Positions 1 through 12,481 are shown, counted from the stretch's first letter. The stretch is 58,428 nt of DNA from an uncultured Clostridia bacterium (GCA_947626105.1 CANQQY010000008.1:1-58428); one strand, 5' to 3'. Program-made: numbers and translations. Notes: generated from the letters alone by a model not told the origin.

Positions 1-2244
<2,244 letters not shown>

Positions 2245-2251
2245 AAAAACG

Positions 2252-2283
2252 CCTTCCGCGGAAACTTCCGCGGAAGGTTTTTT
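2252..2283. terminator. Rho-independent terminator, bidirectional
   Basis: An 11-12 bp perfect stem (CCTTCCGCGGA / TCCGCGGAAGG) with a tiny loop is followed by six T on the plus strand and preceded by seven A. It can therefore serve the collagen-like gene from the left and the minus-strand antiporter-MgtC transcript from the right. Confidence 0.9.
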
Positions 2284-2304
2284 ACCGATAGCTTGTCCCG
2301 TCCC

Positions 2305-2339
2305 ATCGGCGGAACCGACGGCGGTTCAGCCGATTTTTT
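2305..2339 (+). terminator. Second plus-strand terminator hairpin inside the end of the MgtC-like gene
   Basis: ATCGGCGGAACCG / CGGTTCAGCCGAT pair with a single mismatch around a 4-base loop and are followed by TTTTTT (2334-2339). The stem overlaps the last codons and stop of the convergent minus-strand gene, so it would act as a back-up terminator for plus-strand readthrough. Confidence 0.6.
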
Positions 2340-3042
2340 CCACATAGTACACGCAATCCAGCACGGAGAGCGCTTCGATGATGTCGCTGTGGCTCTTTTT
2401 GCCGAGCGCCTTATCGACGACGGTGAACCGCACGGTATACACGCTCAATCCCGAGTTGGCATAGGCGGGATTTACTTCGATATTGTCGACTTTCAGACCG
2501 AATTCCCGCGCCGCCGTGATAAACTCCTGCAAACTGCTCCTCGATTTGAGTTCCAGGTGGATCTCGAAGTGGTCGGACTTGGCTTTGATGTAATATTCGA
2601 GTTTGGAGAAGCCCAAAAGCCCGATCATGAGCGCCGCAAAGCCGATGAGGGCGGCGGTATAGAGCCCGAACCCGAGGATCGCCGAGACGATGGACATCGT
2701 CCAGACCCCGAAAGAAGTCGTGAGCCCCATGATCTGGTTCTTCGAGGAATAGATGATCGTATTCGCCGTGATGATCGAGATCCCGATGAGCACGGCGGCG
2801 GACATGAAGGGGAACCCCGTGCTGTATGTTTGAATGAAGTAGAGGTCGGCGACCCCCGCAAACATGGAGCCGATGGAGAGCACGATAAAAGTGCGGAGCC
2901 CCGCGGCATGGCGGTTCCGGGAACGTTCACAGCCCAAGACGACAGCCATAATGATGACGACCGCCGTTTTCAGCGCGGTCGACGCGATATTCACTTCGCC
3001 CGACCATTCGCCGAGCCATTTTACGATATAATCCGTAGGCAT
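2326..3042 (-). CDS. MgtC/SapB-family inner-membrane protein
   Basis: 238-residue protein with an N-terminal block of four to five membrane helices and a soluble C-terminal domain of about 90 residues (from roughly residue 150). The MgtC hallmark is present: a membrane helix ending GCERSRNRHAAGLRT, followed by FIVLSIGSMFAG. Family members affect magnesium homeostasis or modulate F-type ATPase and cation transport; the biochemical activity is not settled. The C-terminal domain (LKSRSSLQEF...VRFTVVDK) resembles the ACT-like tail of longer MgtC proteins. The gene starts 3 bp after the stop of the cation/proton antiporter, so the two are one transcript, suggesting a joint role in cation or pH balance. 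Confidence 0.88.
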   Translation of the reverse strand: MPTDYIVKWLGEWSGEVNIASTALKTAVVIIMAVVLGCERSRNRHAAGLRTFIVLSIGSMFAGVADLYFIQTYSTGFPFMSAAVLIGISIITANTIIYSSKNQIMGLTTSFGVWTMSIVSAILGFGLYTAALIGFAALMIGLLGFSKLEYYIKAKSDHFEIHLELKSRSSLQEFITAAREFGLKVDNIEVNPAYANSGLSVYTVRFTVVDKALGKKSHSDIIEALSVLDCVYYVEKIG

Positions 3043-3045
3043 ACC

Positions 3046-4518
3046 TTACCTCTTATTGATAAATTTCCGTCTGTTGTATTCGGAGCCCGTCGAGATCTCC
3101 TCGTCGCTTGGCGGAGGGGGCTCCGTCGCTTCCATAAATGCCTCTTCCTCTGGAGATCGGGCGTATTCCTTGACGGAGATCTCCTTTTGGATCAGCTGCA
3201 ACCGCTCTTTCAAGAGCTCCACTTCCTCCTCACGGGTGGGAGGTTTGGGGGGAGATGCGGCCTCTCCCGCCGCTTCGAGCGCTTCGGCGCGTTCCCCGTA
3301 GGAACAGGAAAGGTAAAGCGATAGCTTTGCGAGCGCGGGGCCGACCAGTTCGTACAGGATGCTCGAAGAGAGGACGATCGTTAAGAGCATATCGCCCGTT
3401 TCGCCGCCCAAGACCCTTGCGCCGAGCGCCGCAAGCCCGATGGCGACCCCCGCTTGCGGGGCGAGCGCCATGCCGAGGTAATTCCGCACACGCTTGTCTT
3501 TCTTCGTGATGGCGCAGCCGGCGAACGCGCCGACGTATTTCCCGACGAGCCGCACAACAAAGTACAGAATGCCGATGACGATGAGGGGAACGCTCCCGAG
3601 GCTTCCGCCGCTCCAAAGAGACCCGAGGTTGAACTCAACGCCCGACTTCACAAAGAACAGGAGCAGAATGGGGGGACTGAAATAATTGAGCTGTTTGAAC
3701 AGCTTGTCGTCGCCCGAGAGGTTGATATAGACTGTGCCCATTGCCATACAGCCGAGGAGCGGGGAGACGTCCACCGCCGCGCCGATGCCGCAGATGGCAA
3801 ACAGAAACGCGATGGATACGATGAGGCGGTTGTCGGTGGAGCGCTTCGCCATGAGGAATTTCAGGAGGAACCCGAAGATGATCCCGATGGCGACGAGCAT
3901 GACGTTCCAAAGAATAGGGAAGAGAACGTCACCCGCCGAGAATCCGTTGCCGAGCGTCGCGAGCGCGATGGAGACCGCGACGCTGTAAGCGAGCAGTCCC
4001 ACGACGTCGTCGAGCGCGACGACCGAAAAGAGGGTATCCACAAAATCGCCGTGCGCCTTTGTCTGGCGGATGGTCATGAGTGTGGAAGCGGGCGCGGTCG
4101 CGGAGGCGAGCGCCGCCAAGATGATGGAAAACGCCATTCCCAGCCGAAGGATAAAGAAGCACAGGATGAATACGAGGACGGACGCGGCGAGCGCTTCGAA
4201 CAGGGTGATCACTACCACCTTCGAGCCGTTCTTTTTCAGGGTGGAGAAGCGGAAATATTCCCCCACGCTGAAAGCGATGAAGGCGAGCGCGATGTCCGAG
4301 ATGAAGTCCATGCCCTCCGAAACGTATTCGGGGACGAGGTCGAGACAGTACGGACCGAGCAAAATGCCCACGAGGATATAGGCGGTCACATTCGGCAGTT
4401 TCAGCCGCTTTGTGATGCGCGTCCCCAGAAAGCCCGCAAGAAGCATGATCGCGATCGAGATGATGACAACGGGCACCGTCGAGGTCGCGGAGAGTTGTTC
4501 GTAAAATTTATCCAGCAT
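3046..4518 (-). CDS. Kef-type (CPA2) monovalent cation:proton antiporter
   Basis: 490-residue polytopic membrane protein with about 12-13 predicted helices across residues 15-395. Family features: LPNVTAYILVGILLGP near the N-terminus, the segment ALASATAPASTLM, and VVALDDVVGLLAYS, which carries the paired aspartates of the ion-binding site in NhaA/KefC-like exchangers. Residues 410-490 form a charged, Pro/Glu-rich cytosolic tail containing a short coiled coil (EEEVELLKERLQLIQKEI) instead of the TrkA-N/RCK domain of KefC, so nucleotide gating is not expected. It would exchange Na+ or K+ for H+. It is first gene of an operon with the MgtC-like protein and diverges from the calcium ATPase. Confidence 0.88.
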   Translation of the reverse strand: MLDKFYEQLSATSTVPVVIISIAIMLLAGFLGTRITKRLKLPNVTAYILVGILLGPYCLDLVPEYVSEGMDFISDIALAFIAFSVGEYFRFSTLKKNGSKVVVITLFEALAASVLVFILCFFILRLGMAFSIILAALASATAPASTLMTIRQTKAHGDFVDTLFSVVALDDVVGLLAYSVAVSIALATLGNGFSAGDVLFPILWNVMLVAIGIIFGFLLKFLMAKRSTDNRLIVSIAFLFAICGIGAAVDVSPLLGCMAMGTVYINLSGDDKLFKQLNYFSPPILLLFFVKSGVEFNLGSLWSGGSLGSVPLIVIGILYFVVRLVGKYVGAFAGCAITKKDKRVRNYLGMALAPQAGVAIGLAALGARVLGGETGDMLLTIVLSSSILYELVGPALAKLSLYLSCSYGERAEALEAAGEAASPPKPPTREEEVELLKERLQLIQKEISVKEYARSPEEEAFMEATEPPPPSDEEISTGSEYNRRKFINKR

Positions 4519-4586
4519 GATCTATGATCCGAAACCGAACGCATTATCGTATGAAGCATTCGGCTGAGCCGTGCAAATGTGTATGT

Positions 4587-4615
4587 ATTATAACAAACAA
4601 AAAAGGAAAAAACAA
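4587..4615 (-). promoter_or_regulatory. Predicted sigma-A promoter for the antiporter-MgtC operon
   Basis: Read on the minus strand: TTGTTT, 17 bp spacer, TATAAT, located 70-100 bp upstream of the antiporter start. The -10 box is perfect and the -35 box matches at 4 of 6 positions. Confidence 0.5.
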
Positions 4616-4760
4616 GACCATTCTGAAAAAAATTATAACGAAGTTCGAAAATTATTTCACGGAATGATAGAATTTTTCATACGTTCGGCGAACTCCGCGG
4701 GCTGTGCGGCGGCAAGGGAGAAAATTTTGAGGAAAGGTTTTCTTCTCCTTGCAGTTGTGG

Positions 4761-4766
4761 TATAAT
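4761..4766 (+). promoter_or_regulatory. Possible -10 box for the calcium ATPase gene
   Basis: TATAAT 34 bp upstream of the ATPase start, in an otherwise A/T-rich divergent intergenic region. No convincing -35 box is visible at the right spacing, so either it is weak or an activator is needed. Confidence 0.4.
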
Positions 4767-4800
4767 AATACCAAAACGGAAAAATTTCGGGAGCGAATGA

Positions 4801-7446
4801 ATGGAAACAAAGCATTGGCATACGCTGTCCGCCGATGAAACGCTGGGCGCGCTTTCGTCGGCAAAGGAGGGACTTTCCTCCGCGGAGGCGGCGGCGCGGC
4901 GGGCGACCTTCGGGAAAAACACTCTGAAACAGGTCAAAAAGAAGAGTCTTTGGAAAATGATCCTCGAACAGGTCATGGACGTCATGGTCGTCATTCTCAT
5001 TCTCGCCGCGGTTCTTTCCCTTGTCTTTCACGATTGGGCGGAGGCGGCGGTCATTTTCGTGATCGTCATCGTCAACGCCGTCATCGGCGTCGTGCAGGAG
5101 AAAAAGGCGGCGGACGCCCTTGCCGCGCTCTCCACCCTCACGGCTCCTACCGCCCGCGTCCTTCGGGACGGCAAGGAATGCACACTTCCCGCCGAGGAAC
5201 TCGTCCCGGGGGACGTCGTGATCCTTGCGGACGGCTGCGTCGTCCCCGCGGACGTGAGACTTCTGGAAGAGGCAAATCTCGCCGTGCAGGAATCCGCGCT
5301 GACGGGGGAGAGCGTTCCCGTCGAAAAGGACGCCTTTTCGGTCCTCAAAGAGGACGCGCCGCTCGGCGACAGGGTGAATATGGCATTTTCGTCCTCCGTC
5401 TGCACCGCGGGGACGGCGACGGGGGTCGTCGTCGAAACGGGCATGCGCACGCAGGTCGGGACGATCGCGGGCATGCTCGACGAGACGGATGAGCTCGCTA
5501 CTCCCATCAAACGCAAACTCAATAAAGTCGGGAAGATCCTCTCCCTCGTCGGGATCGCCGTAGCCCTTGTCATGTTCGGCGTGGGGCTCCTCTACGACAT
5601 GCATGCATGGCGCTCCTTGGCGCTTACCGCAATTTCGCTTGCGATCTCGGTCATTCCCGAAGGGCTCCCCGCGACGGCGACCGTCGTAATGGCGCTCGGC
5701 GTCCAGCGCATGGCGAAGCGGCAGGCGCTCGTACGATCCCTTCCCGCCGTCGAGACGCTCGGCTCGGCGACCGTCATCTGCTGCGACAAGACGGGCACCC
5801 TCACGCTCAACCGCATGACGGTCACCCGCTTTTCGGCAGCGGGGGAAATGACGGAGGCCGTCGGCGGGACGGCGGAGGGGGCAACGAAGTCTTTGCTCTA
5901 TGCCGCGGCGCTTTGCAACGACGCTGCCAAGGATCCCCAAAGAGAGGGAGAGTATCTCGGCGATCCGACGGAAGGCGCGCTCATCGCGCTTGCGGAAAAA
6001 TACGGCGTCGACTGCGAACGCCTCAAAGAAGAATTCCCGCGCCGCTTCGAACAGCCCTTCGATTCGGACAGAAAACGCATGTCCGTCGCCGTGGAAGAGG
6101 GGGAGACCCTCCGCGTCTATACCAAGGGGGCGATCGACGAGCTCCTTCCCTGCTGCGACAGTATTTTGACGGCGGAAGGCGTCCGTCCCATCACGGACGG
6201 GGACAGAGAGGGGATCCTGCAAAAGGCGGAGGAAATGTCCGCCGAGGCGCTCCGCGTGCTCGGCTATGCGACGCGCACGGTAAGTTTCGTCCCCAAAGAG
6301 GGGGACAACGTGGAGGAGTCGCTTGTCTTTGTCGGCTTCACCTGCATGATCGACCCGCCGCGGAAAGAGGTCGCAAGCGCGGTAGAGACCTGCCATCGGG
6401 CGGGCGTCCGCGTCGTCATGATCACGGGCGACCACAAGACGACCGCCGTTGCGATCGCAAAGGAGCTCAACATTTTCCGCGAAGGGGATACCGTCCTCTC
6501 GGGCGCGGAGCTTTCCGCCATGACGGACGAAGAGCTCGACAAGATCGTCGGCACGACTTCCGTCTACGCCCGCGTCTCGCCTTCCGACAAGCTCCGCATC
6601 GTCAGATCCTTGCAGAGAACGGGGGAAGTCGCCGCCATGACGGGGGACGGCGTGAACGATTCCCCCGCGCTCAAAGCGGCGGATATCGGCGTCGCCATGG
6701 GGGCGGGGACGGACGTCGCGAAAGAGGCTTCGGACGTCATTCTGCTCGACAACAATTTTATGACCATCGAGAGCGCGGTGCGCGAGGGACGCAGGGTGTA
6801 CGCCAACATTCAGAAGGTCATACAATTCCTTCTTGCGGGCAACATCGCCGAGATCCTCGTGCTCATCATCGCGACGCTCTTTCATCTTCCTGCGCCCATT
6901 CTGGCGGTGCACGTGCTCATCATCAATCTTGTGACGGATACCCTGCCCGCCTTAGGGCTGGGCGTGGATCCCGCCGCTTCGGATATTATGGATCACCCGC
7001 CCGTGAAATCGGGGACGCTGTTTGAGAGAGGGCTCGTCCTGCGCGTTCTCTTCCACGGACTCTTGCTCTCGGCGGTCTCGCTCTCCGCATATTTTATCGG
7101 ATTGTACGCCTTCAAGAGCGCGGCGGAAGCCATGACCATGACGTTTGCGACGGTCTCTCTTTCCCAGCTCGTCCACGTCGCCAACCAACGTTCGAACACG
7201 GCGTCCGTCTTTGCCAAGGGAAACGGGCACAACAAGGCGCTGTACGGGGCGATGGCGGGCTCGTTTGCGATCGTATTTTTCCTGCTCTTCGCGACGCCCT
7301 TCCTTCCCGCCGTGCGCGACGGCTTTTTCGGGCTCGTGCTCCTGTCGCCCGTGCAATATCTGATCGTCGCGGGGCTCTGCCTCGTCCCGCTTTTGGGGGT
7401 GGAGATCTCCAAATTCTTCCTGCGGCGGCGTGAGAGGCGGCCATGA
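4801..7446 (+). CDS. P-type Ca2+-transporting ATPase (type II)
   Basis: 881-residue ATP-driven cation pump. Visible domains: N-terminal cation ATPase domain (about 1-75, with [20 protein letters not shown]), M1-M2, actuator domain with [11 protein letters not shown]3-M4 with the calcium-site motif PEGLP, phosphorylation loop CDKTGTLT (Asp329), the nucleotide-binding domain, the hinge [18 protein letters not shown], then M5-M10. M6 carries [13 protein letters not shown], with the Asn and Asp used for calcium coordination in SERCA/PMCA-type bacterial pumps. Length and domain order are complete. Calcium is the likely substrate by family; Mn2+ or Na+/K+ cannot be excluded. Start chosen at the only ATG matching the family N-terminus. 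The stop overlaps the next gene's start by 4 bp. Confidence 0.93.
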   Translation: METKHWHTLSADETLGALSSAKEGLSSAEAAARRATFGKNTLKQVKKKSLWKMILEQVMDVMVVILILAAVLSLVFHDWAEAAVIFVIVIVNAVIGVVQEKKAADALAALSTLTAPTARVLRDGKECTLPAEELVPGDVVILADGCVVPADVRLLEEANLAVQESALTGESVPVEKDAFSVLKEDAPLGDRVNMAFSSSVCTAGTATGVVVETGMRTQVGTIAGMLDETDELATPIKRKLNKVGKILSLVGIAVALVMFGVGLLYDMHAWRSLALTAISLAISVIPEGLPATATVVMALGVQRMAKRQALVRSLPAVETLGSATVICCDKTGTLTLNRMTVTRFSAAGEMTEAVGGTAEGATKSLLYAAALCNDAAKDPQREGEYLGDPTEGALIALAEKYGVDCERLKEEFPRRFEQPFDSDRKRMSVAVEEGETLRVYTKGAIDELLPCCDSILTAEGVRPITDGDREGILQKAEEMSAEALRVLGYATRTVSFVPKEGDNVEESLVFVGFTCMIDPPRKEVASAVETCHRAGVRVVMITGDHKTTAVAIAKELNIFREGDTVLSGAELSAMTDEELDKIVGTTSVYARVSPSDKLRIVRSLQRTGEVAAMTGDGVNDSPALKAADIGVAMGAGTDVAKEASDVILLDNNFMTIESAVREGRRVYANIQKVIQFLLAGNIAEILVLIIATLFHLPAPILAVHVLIINLVTDTLPALGLGVDPAASDIMDHPPVKSGTLFERGLVLRVLFHGLLLSAVSLSAYFIGLYAFKSAAEAMTMTFATVSLSQLVHVANQRSNTASVFAKGNGHNKALYGAMAGSFAIVFFLLFATPFLPAVRDGFFGLVLLSPVQYLIVAGLCLVPLLGVEISKFFLRRRERRP

Positions 7447-8114
7447 AGTCCCGAAAGCCCGTGTTCGAACGGTTCAGACATGATTACACCTTCCGTTCCC
7501 TCGCGCTCTCCTGCGGTTCTCTTCTTCTGGGCGTGTTCATCACCTCTTACGATACGGTGATCGCGTCCCTCACGGGGTCGGTATGGTATATCGCGCTCGC
7601 GTTTTATTACGGCATGCTTCTTGCGATGCGCGGCGTGGTGCTGTATTCGCGGCGGAAGGCGATCCGCCTGAAAGAGGGGGCGAAGGAGCGGCAAAGGCGG
7701 GATCTTACCGCCTATCTCGCAACGGGAGCGTTGCTCGTGCCCCTCATGCTGCTCTTCTTCGGCGTCCTCGCCGTCATGGTCGCGCAGGACCGCTATACGC
7801 GGTACGAGGGGATCACTATCTATGTCGCCGCGCTCTATTCGTTTGCCAAGATCTCCCTTGCGGTCTACAACCTCGTCAAGGCAAACAAGCAAGACGACTA
7901 TGCGGTGCGCGCGCTCAGGAGCATCAACATCGCGGACGCGCTCGTGTCTGTCGTCTCTTTGCAGGCGGCAATGCTCGGTTTGTTCCGCGGCGAAGGGATC
8001 GATCCGCCGCTATTCAACGCCGTGACGGGCGGGGCGGCGGGCGCCGTCATCCTCGCGCTGGGCAGTTTTATGATCGTAAACGGCGCTAAAAAGTTACAGA
8101 ACAAGGATACATAA
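7443..8114 (+). CDS. Small polytopic membrane protein of unknown function
   Basis: 223 residues with about six hydrophobic segments (roughly 20-40, 45-65, 95-118, 127-147, 165-182 and 190-210) separated by basic loops (YSRRKAIRLKEGAKERQRR). I recognise no family motif. The ATG overlaps the stop of the calcium ATPase (ATGA), which indicates translational coupling and perhaps an accessory role for the pump. A terminator begins in its stop codon, so this is a two-gene transcript. Confidence 0.8.
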   Translation: MKSRKPVFERFRHDYTFRSLALSCGSLLLGVFITSYDTVIASLTGSVWYIALAFYYGMLLAMRGVVLYSRRKAIRLKEGAKERQRRDLTAYLATGALLVPLMLLFFGVLAVMVAQDRYTRYEGITIYVAALYSFAKISLAVYNLVKANKQDDYAVRALRSINIADALVSVVSLQAAMLGLFRGEGIDPPLFNAVTGGAAGAVILALGSFMIVNGAKKLQNKDT

Positions 8115-8145
8115 TCGGCGAAAGCGTTTTCGCCGATTATTTTTT
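8113..8145 (+). terminator. Rho-independent terminator after the ATPase operon
   Basis: AATCGGCGAAA / TTTCGCCGATT 11-bp stem with loop GCGT, followed by ATTTTTT. The first stem base lies inside the stop codon of the membrane protein. Confidence 0.88.
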
Positions 8146-8270
8146 CATGGAAAATTTCCCCATTCCGCGGGGCTATACTGAATAAATGCATAAAAATCTG
8201 TTAAAAGATACCACTTTTTTTGATATAAGCACATTTTATAAAATAATCACAAACTTATCATGTATTTTCC

Positions 8271-8299
8271 TTGACGAAAGGGGAGGCTTTGGGTATAAT
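8271..8299 (+). promoter_or_regulatory. Strong sigma-A promoter for the lipoprotein/peptide-uptake region
   Basis: TTGACG, 17 bp spacer, TATAAT. Transcription would start near 8306, leaving about an 80-nt leader before the first gene. It is the only clear promoter seen before the terminator at 40881. Confidence 0.78.
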
Positions 8300-8386
8300 G
8301 TTATATTGTAGAATTGTGTCATTTTATACTTTCCTCATCAATTTTCCCGATCCCGAGGAAAAAAGATGCGGCAAAGAGAGGTAATC

Positions 8387-9727
8387 ATGAAACGCAGAAG
8401 AATTATCATCCTTTGTATTTGCGCTTTGCTGGTTTGCATATTTGCAGGCATACTTACAGCATGCGGCGCGGAACAGGAATTCGAAGGAGTTCAGGTCGTC
8501 TACGAATTCGAAGGAGGGGTCTATAAAAACGGAGGGCGCGCAACGCATTACTATCATTTGAAGCCGGGCGCCGAATGCCTTCTCGTCTCTCCCGAATCGC
8601 TCGACGCCGACGAACTCAGGAGGCCCGGATTTACGTTCGCCGGCTGGTATCAGACCAGAACCGAGGATCCCGTGACGGGGAAGGTCACATATTCCGACCC
8701 GTGGGATTTCGAAAAGGATACCATTTCCTCGGATACGGAGCGCGTAACGCTTTATGCCGCATGGAAGGAGAATTTCAGGACGTATTACGAATTGTGCTAC
8801 CGCGACGGGGACGGGGAAGAGGTCTCCATTGCGAAGTACGACGTGCTCAACGGTTCCAAGTTCAACAGCTCCGCCAACTACAACAAGGTGGACGGACTGC
8901 CGGGCGTTCCCGACCAAGACGCCGCAGACAAAGCCTCCGAACTTCGGTGCACCGTCAAAAAGGAGTATGCGGACGGTGCGAGCCGCGTGTGCTACTACGA
9001 TGAAAACGGCAACGCATGGGATCCCGACTTCCTTCATCCCGGCGACGAAGGAGATCTGACGCACGTCGTCGAGACCACGGATCCCGAAACGGGCGAATCG
9101 CTCAGCAAAGAGTGCACGGTCAAAATTTTTGTCGAATTCGAAGAGGGGATCTTCTCCTACGCGTCGAACGTTACCGAATTGCAGAGGGCGATCACGAACA
9201 AAGAGAGCATCGTGCTCCTCGCCGACATCGACTTTGCGGGCGGGACGTTCAACGGATTCGCAGATACGACGACCCGTATCTACGGCGGGCTCAAAAATTT
9301 CGACGGATCCTACAAGGAACTCTACATCGACGGCAAGGATCATTCGATCAAGAATTTCGCCCTCGGCTACAATGTCAGTTCCCTCGTCACGGGGAACGAA
9401 ACGCTCGGGAACAATTCCTTGGTCGTCAGCCTCTTCGGCTTGATCGACCATGTGCGCATCAAGAACGTTTCCTTTACGGGCGTCACGATCGATCTTTCGG
9501 CGGATTACTCGCGGGTCGCGAATATCTACATCGCACCTCTTGCGCTCACGTCCGTCTCCTCCGAGATCGTAAATGTCTCCTTCACGGGGACATACAAGAC
9601 GACGAAGCTGCCGAGCGGATTTATTCAGGACAATCTGGTCGTGGAACGGACGAACCCCGTTCACTTCCCCGCGACGGAGACCGAGATCGGGGAAAACGTG
9701 ACCGTATCGCTCACCGATCCCGCGTAA
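8387..9727 (+). CDS. Secreted lipoprotein with one InlB-type repeat
   Basis: 446 residues if started at 8387, where GAGAGG lies 5 nt upstream of the ATG; an in-frame ATG at 8366 lacks such a site. A lipoprotein signal peptide ends at LTAC with Cys26. Residues about 70-145 form an InlB/Listeria-Bacteroides repeat (GFTFAGWYQT...VTLYAAWKE). The second half (from about 240) looks like a beta-helix or GLUG-type surface domain (VLLADIDFAGGTFNGFADT, KNVSFTGVTIDL). No enzyme motif is seen. It immediately precedes the oligopeptide-binding protein (49-bp gap), so it may help capture substrate at the surface. Confidence 0.8.
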   Translation: MKRRRIIILCICALLVCIFAGILTACGAEQEFEGVQVVYEFEGGVYKNGGRATHYYHLKPGAECLLVSPESLDADELRRPGFTFAGWYQTRTEDPVTGKVTYSDPWDFEKDTISSDTERVTLYAAWKENFRTYYELCYRDGDGEEVSIAKYDVLNGSKFNSSANYNKVDGLPGVPDQDAADKASELRCTVKKEYADGASRVCYYDENGNAWDPDFLHPGDEGDLTHVVETTDPETGESLSKECTVKIFVEFEEGIFSYASNVTELQRAITNKESIVLLADIDFAGGTFNGFADTTTRIYGGLKNFDGSYKELYIDGKDHSIKNFALGYNVSSLVTGNETLGNNSLVVSLFGLIDHVRIKNVSFTGVTIDLSADYSRVANIYIAPLALTSVSSEIVNVSFTGTYKTTKLPSGFIQDNLVVERTNPVHFPATETEIGENVTVSLTDPA

Positions 9728-9776
9728 AGCGGACGGAAACATCATAAACAGAAAAAATCGACAAGGAGTAATAAAG

Positions 9777-12437
9777 ATGAAAAAGAAAGTATTTCAGTAT
9801 GCGGCAACAGGTCTCGCTTGCGTCTTTGCATTGGGTATCTTTGCGGGATGCGGCGACGACAATGAAGGCGGCGGCGGTTCGGGCGAGGTTTTCGACAACG
9901 AGAACGATCCGCTCGTTCTCTCGACGCTCGCGCTCGACAGGGTGTTCAATCCCTTCTTCTCGACCTCCGCAACGGACGGCAACGTCGTCGGCATGACGCA
10001 GATCAGCATGCTCTCGAACGACGAGAACGGCAACCCCGTATGGGGCGACGACGAAACGGTCGTGGTAAAGGATCTCGAGATCACCACGACGGGAGAGGGG
10101 GAAGCGCAGAAGACGGAATATAAGTTTGTTCTTAAAAACAATATCCAGTTCTCCGACGGCAGCTACCTCTCGATGAAGGACGTGCTTTTCAACCTCTACG
10201 TCTATCTCGACCCGCAATATACGGGTTCGAGCACCATCTATTCGACGGATATCGTCGGTCTGAAAGAGTACCGCACGCAGGCGGAGACCGAGACGGAGCA
10301 GGACAGCTTCCGTGAAAAGTACGAACTCGCGGCGCGTACGAGGATCAACGATCTCATTTCCGCACACACAGAGATCTATGAGGACGACGCGAACAAGGGT
10401 CTCGACATCGACGGCTTCAAGGCGAAGTTAGAGTCCGATTACCTTTCCGATTTTCCGAATATCGTAAAGGACTACGAGAGGGCGCTCAAACTCTTCGACG
10501 AAGAACTCGAAAAAGACTGGTCGAATGCTCTCAATTCTTATGAGGATACCGTCTTTACGGATGCGCACGGCGAGATCCACAGAAATCTTCTGCAATCCGA
10601 CGTCGAGCAGTTCCTCTATAACGAGAACTATATCACATGGAACAAGAACGGTAATAACGGCAACGGTGAGTTGAGCTGCGCGGCGGGCAAGTTGGAGGAC
10701 GTCCGCATGTGGTCGAAGGCGCAGGCGATCGACTTCGTCAAGGGTATCAACGTACCCGAAAAACTCAACGAAGTCCTGCAATACTGGGTGACGGCGGATG
10801 ATCTCTTTACAGAACTCACCAACGAAGAGATGGAGAACGACAGGACCGAAGGCGATCTCAAATTCCCCAACGTCTCCGGCATCCGCTTCGCGAATATGTA
10901 TTCCTCCGTCACGGTCAACGGCAAGGAATACAAACAGCCCACTTATCTCGACGAAGCGCATACCCATGTCTCGCCCGAGAGCAACGAAGTCCTCTCCATC
11001 ACCATCAAAAAGATCGACCCCAAGGCGATCTGGAACTTCGCGTTCTCCGTCGCTCCCATGTACTACTATTCGGATGCGGAGCACATTGCAAAATTCGATT
11101 ACGAAAAGAACTTCGGCGTGGAATATAAGTCCCAGACGTTCTTGCAGAACGTTGTGAACTCTCCCGACAAAGTCGGCGTGCCCATGGGCGCAGGCCCCTA
11201 TGCGGCGAGCCGTGCTTCGGGCGGCATCGACAATGTCACGGCGGGCGAGTTCTACGATCTCGGCGGCGTCTATTTCGAGCGCAATCCTTACTTCAATCCC
11301 GACGGAAAGGGCCCCGCGAAGATCAAGAAGGTCCGTTTCAGCGTCGTTGCGGAAAACCAGATGGTCGACTCTCTCTATTCGGGCGCGATCGACTTTGTCG
11401 AACCCAACGCAAAGCCCAACACGATCGCAGAACTCAACGGCAAGAAGGACGAAGGGATCGGCAATAAGAGCGTCCAGACCGCGGGCTACGGCTATATCGG
11501 GATCAATGCGGGCAAGGTGCCTTCGCTGAACGTCCGCCGTGCGATCATGCACTGCATCAATACGCAGGAGACGGTCGACTACTACGGAACGACCGCAAAG
11601 CCCATCTACCGCTCCATGTCTCTTTCGAGCTGGGTCTCCACCCTTGCGCTCAAAGACGTTACGAGCTACTATCCCTATATCAACGGTCCCATCCCGAGCA
11701 ACCTGAACGTCGTCAATCCCGATTACGCAGCTTATGTCCGCGAACTCGGCAAGAAGGCGGGCGACAAACTTACGGAAGCGGAACAGGAAACCTTTATCCG
11801 CCATATTATCGAGGCGGACGGTTACAGCCTGAACGCAGAAGGCGTTTACTTCAAGGGGAACGATACCTGCAAGTATACCTTTACGGTCGTCGGCGACGAA
11901 ACGGATCACCCCGCATTCCAGGCTCTCTGGCACGCGCAGGAACTTCTGAACCGCTGGGGCTTCAATGTCGAAGTCAAGACGGATACCTACGGGCTCAACA
12001 AACTCGCCACGGGCGACCTCACCGTCTGGGCGGCGGCATGGGGCTCCACGATCGACCCCGATATGTATCAGGTCTATCACAGAGAGTCCACGGCGTCCTC
12101 CGTGCTCAACTGGGGTTACCGCCAGATCAACAATAACCCGGGCAAATATCCCCGCGAAGACGTGATGCTCAACGAGCTTGCGGATCTCATTGAGCGCGGG
12201 CGCGAATTTGACGATTCGACGGATGCGGGCAGATATTCGCGCGCACAGGTCTATAAGTTGGCGCTCGATAAGGTCATGGAGCTTGCGATCGAGCTTCCCA
12301 CCTATCAGAGGGACGACCTCTTCGCTTACAACACCAATAAGATCGACGTGAGCACCTTCACGCCCGACGACAGGCTCTCCGCATTCAAGGGTCTCACGTC
12401 GGATATGCATCTTGTCTCTCTCAACGTCGCAAAATAA
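9777..12437 (+). CDS. oppA: Oligopeptide-binding lipoprotein of an ABC importer (SBP family 5)
   Basis: 886-residue extracellular solute-binding protein, much longer than the usual 520-600. Lipobox FAGC gives Cys25, followed by an acidic/Gly-rich linker. Family 5 features include VLSTLALDRVFNPFF near the N-terminus, the segment FVLKNNIQFSDGSYLSMKDV (about 115-135), GAGPYAASRA and the C-terminal lobe with LNVRRAIMHCINTQ and WAAAWGSTIDPDMYQVYH. The extra length lies mainly between residues 155 and 340, a charged helical insertion not seen in standard OppA. A good ribosome site (AAGGAG) precedes the ATG. Permeases and ATPases follow at once, so it delivers peptides to this transporter. Confidence 0.9.
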   Translation: MKKKVFQYAATGLACVFALGIFAGCGDDNEGGGGSGEVFDNENDPLVLSTLALDRVFNPFFSTSATDGNVVGMTQISMLSNDENGNPVWGDDETVVVKDLEITTTGEGEAQKTEYKFVLKNNIQFSDGSYLSMKDVLFNLYVYLDPQYTGSSTIYSTDIVGLKEYRTQAETETEQDSFREKYELAARTRINDLISAHTEIYEDDANKGLDIDGFKAKLESDYLSDFPNIVKDYERALKLFDEELEKDWSNALNSYEDTVFTDAHGEIHRNLLQSDVEQFLYNENYITWNKNGNNGNGELSCAAGKLEDVRMWSKAQAIDFVKGINVPEKLNEVLQYWVTADDLFTELTNEEMENDRTEGDLKFPNVSGIRFANMYSSVTVNGKEYKQPTYLDEAHTHVSPESNEVLSITIKKIDPKAIWNFAFSVAPMYYYSDAEHIAKFDYEKNFGVEYKSQTFLQNVVNSPDKVGVPMGAGPYAASRASGGIDNVTAGEFYDLGGVYFERNPYFNPDGKGPAKIKKVRFSVVAENQMVDSLYSGAIDFVEPNAKPNTIAELNGKKDEGIGNKSVQTAGYGYIGINAGKVPSLNVRRAIMHCINTQETVDYYGTTAKPIYRSMSLSSWVSTLALKDVTSYYPYINGPIPSNLNVVNPDYAAYVRELGKKAGDKLTEAEQETFIRHIIEADGYSLNAEGVYFKGNDTCKYTFTVVGDETDHPAFQALWHAQELLNRWGFNVEVKTDTYGLNKLATGDLTVWAAAWGSTIDPDMYQVYHRESTASSVLNWGYRQINNNPGKYPREDVMLNELADLIERGREFDDSTDAGRYSRAQVYKLALDKVMELAIELPTYQRDDLFAYNTNKIDVSTFTPDDRLSAFKGLTSDMHLVSLNVAK

Positions 12438-12481
12438 GTATTCAAACGGAAACGATCAACTAACAAAACTCTGGTGAAGCC

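Noticed and set aside
4657-6912. Long minus-strand open frame over the calcium ATPase
   Set aside because: Shadow of the ATPase: no ribosome site, no recognisable domain, composition rich in Arg/Asp/His. Similar shadows at 10428-12410, 14877-17129, 25238-27319, 27784-30144, 34126-36567 and 37003-39582 were dismissed for the same reason.
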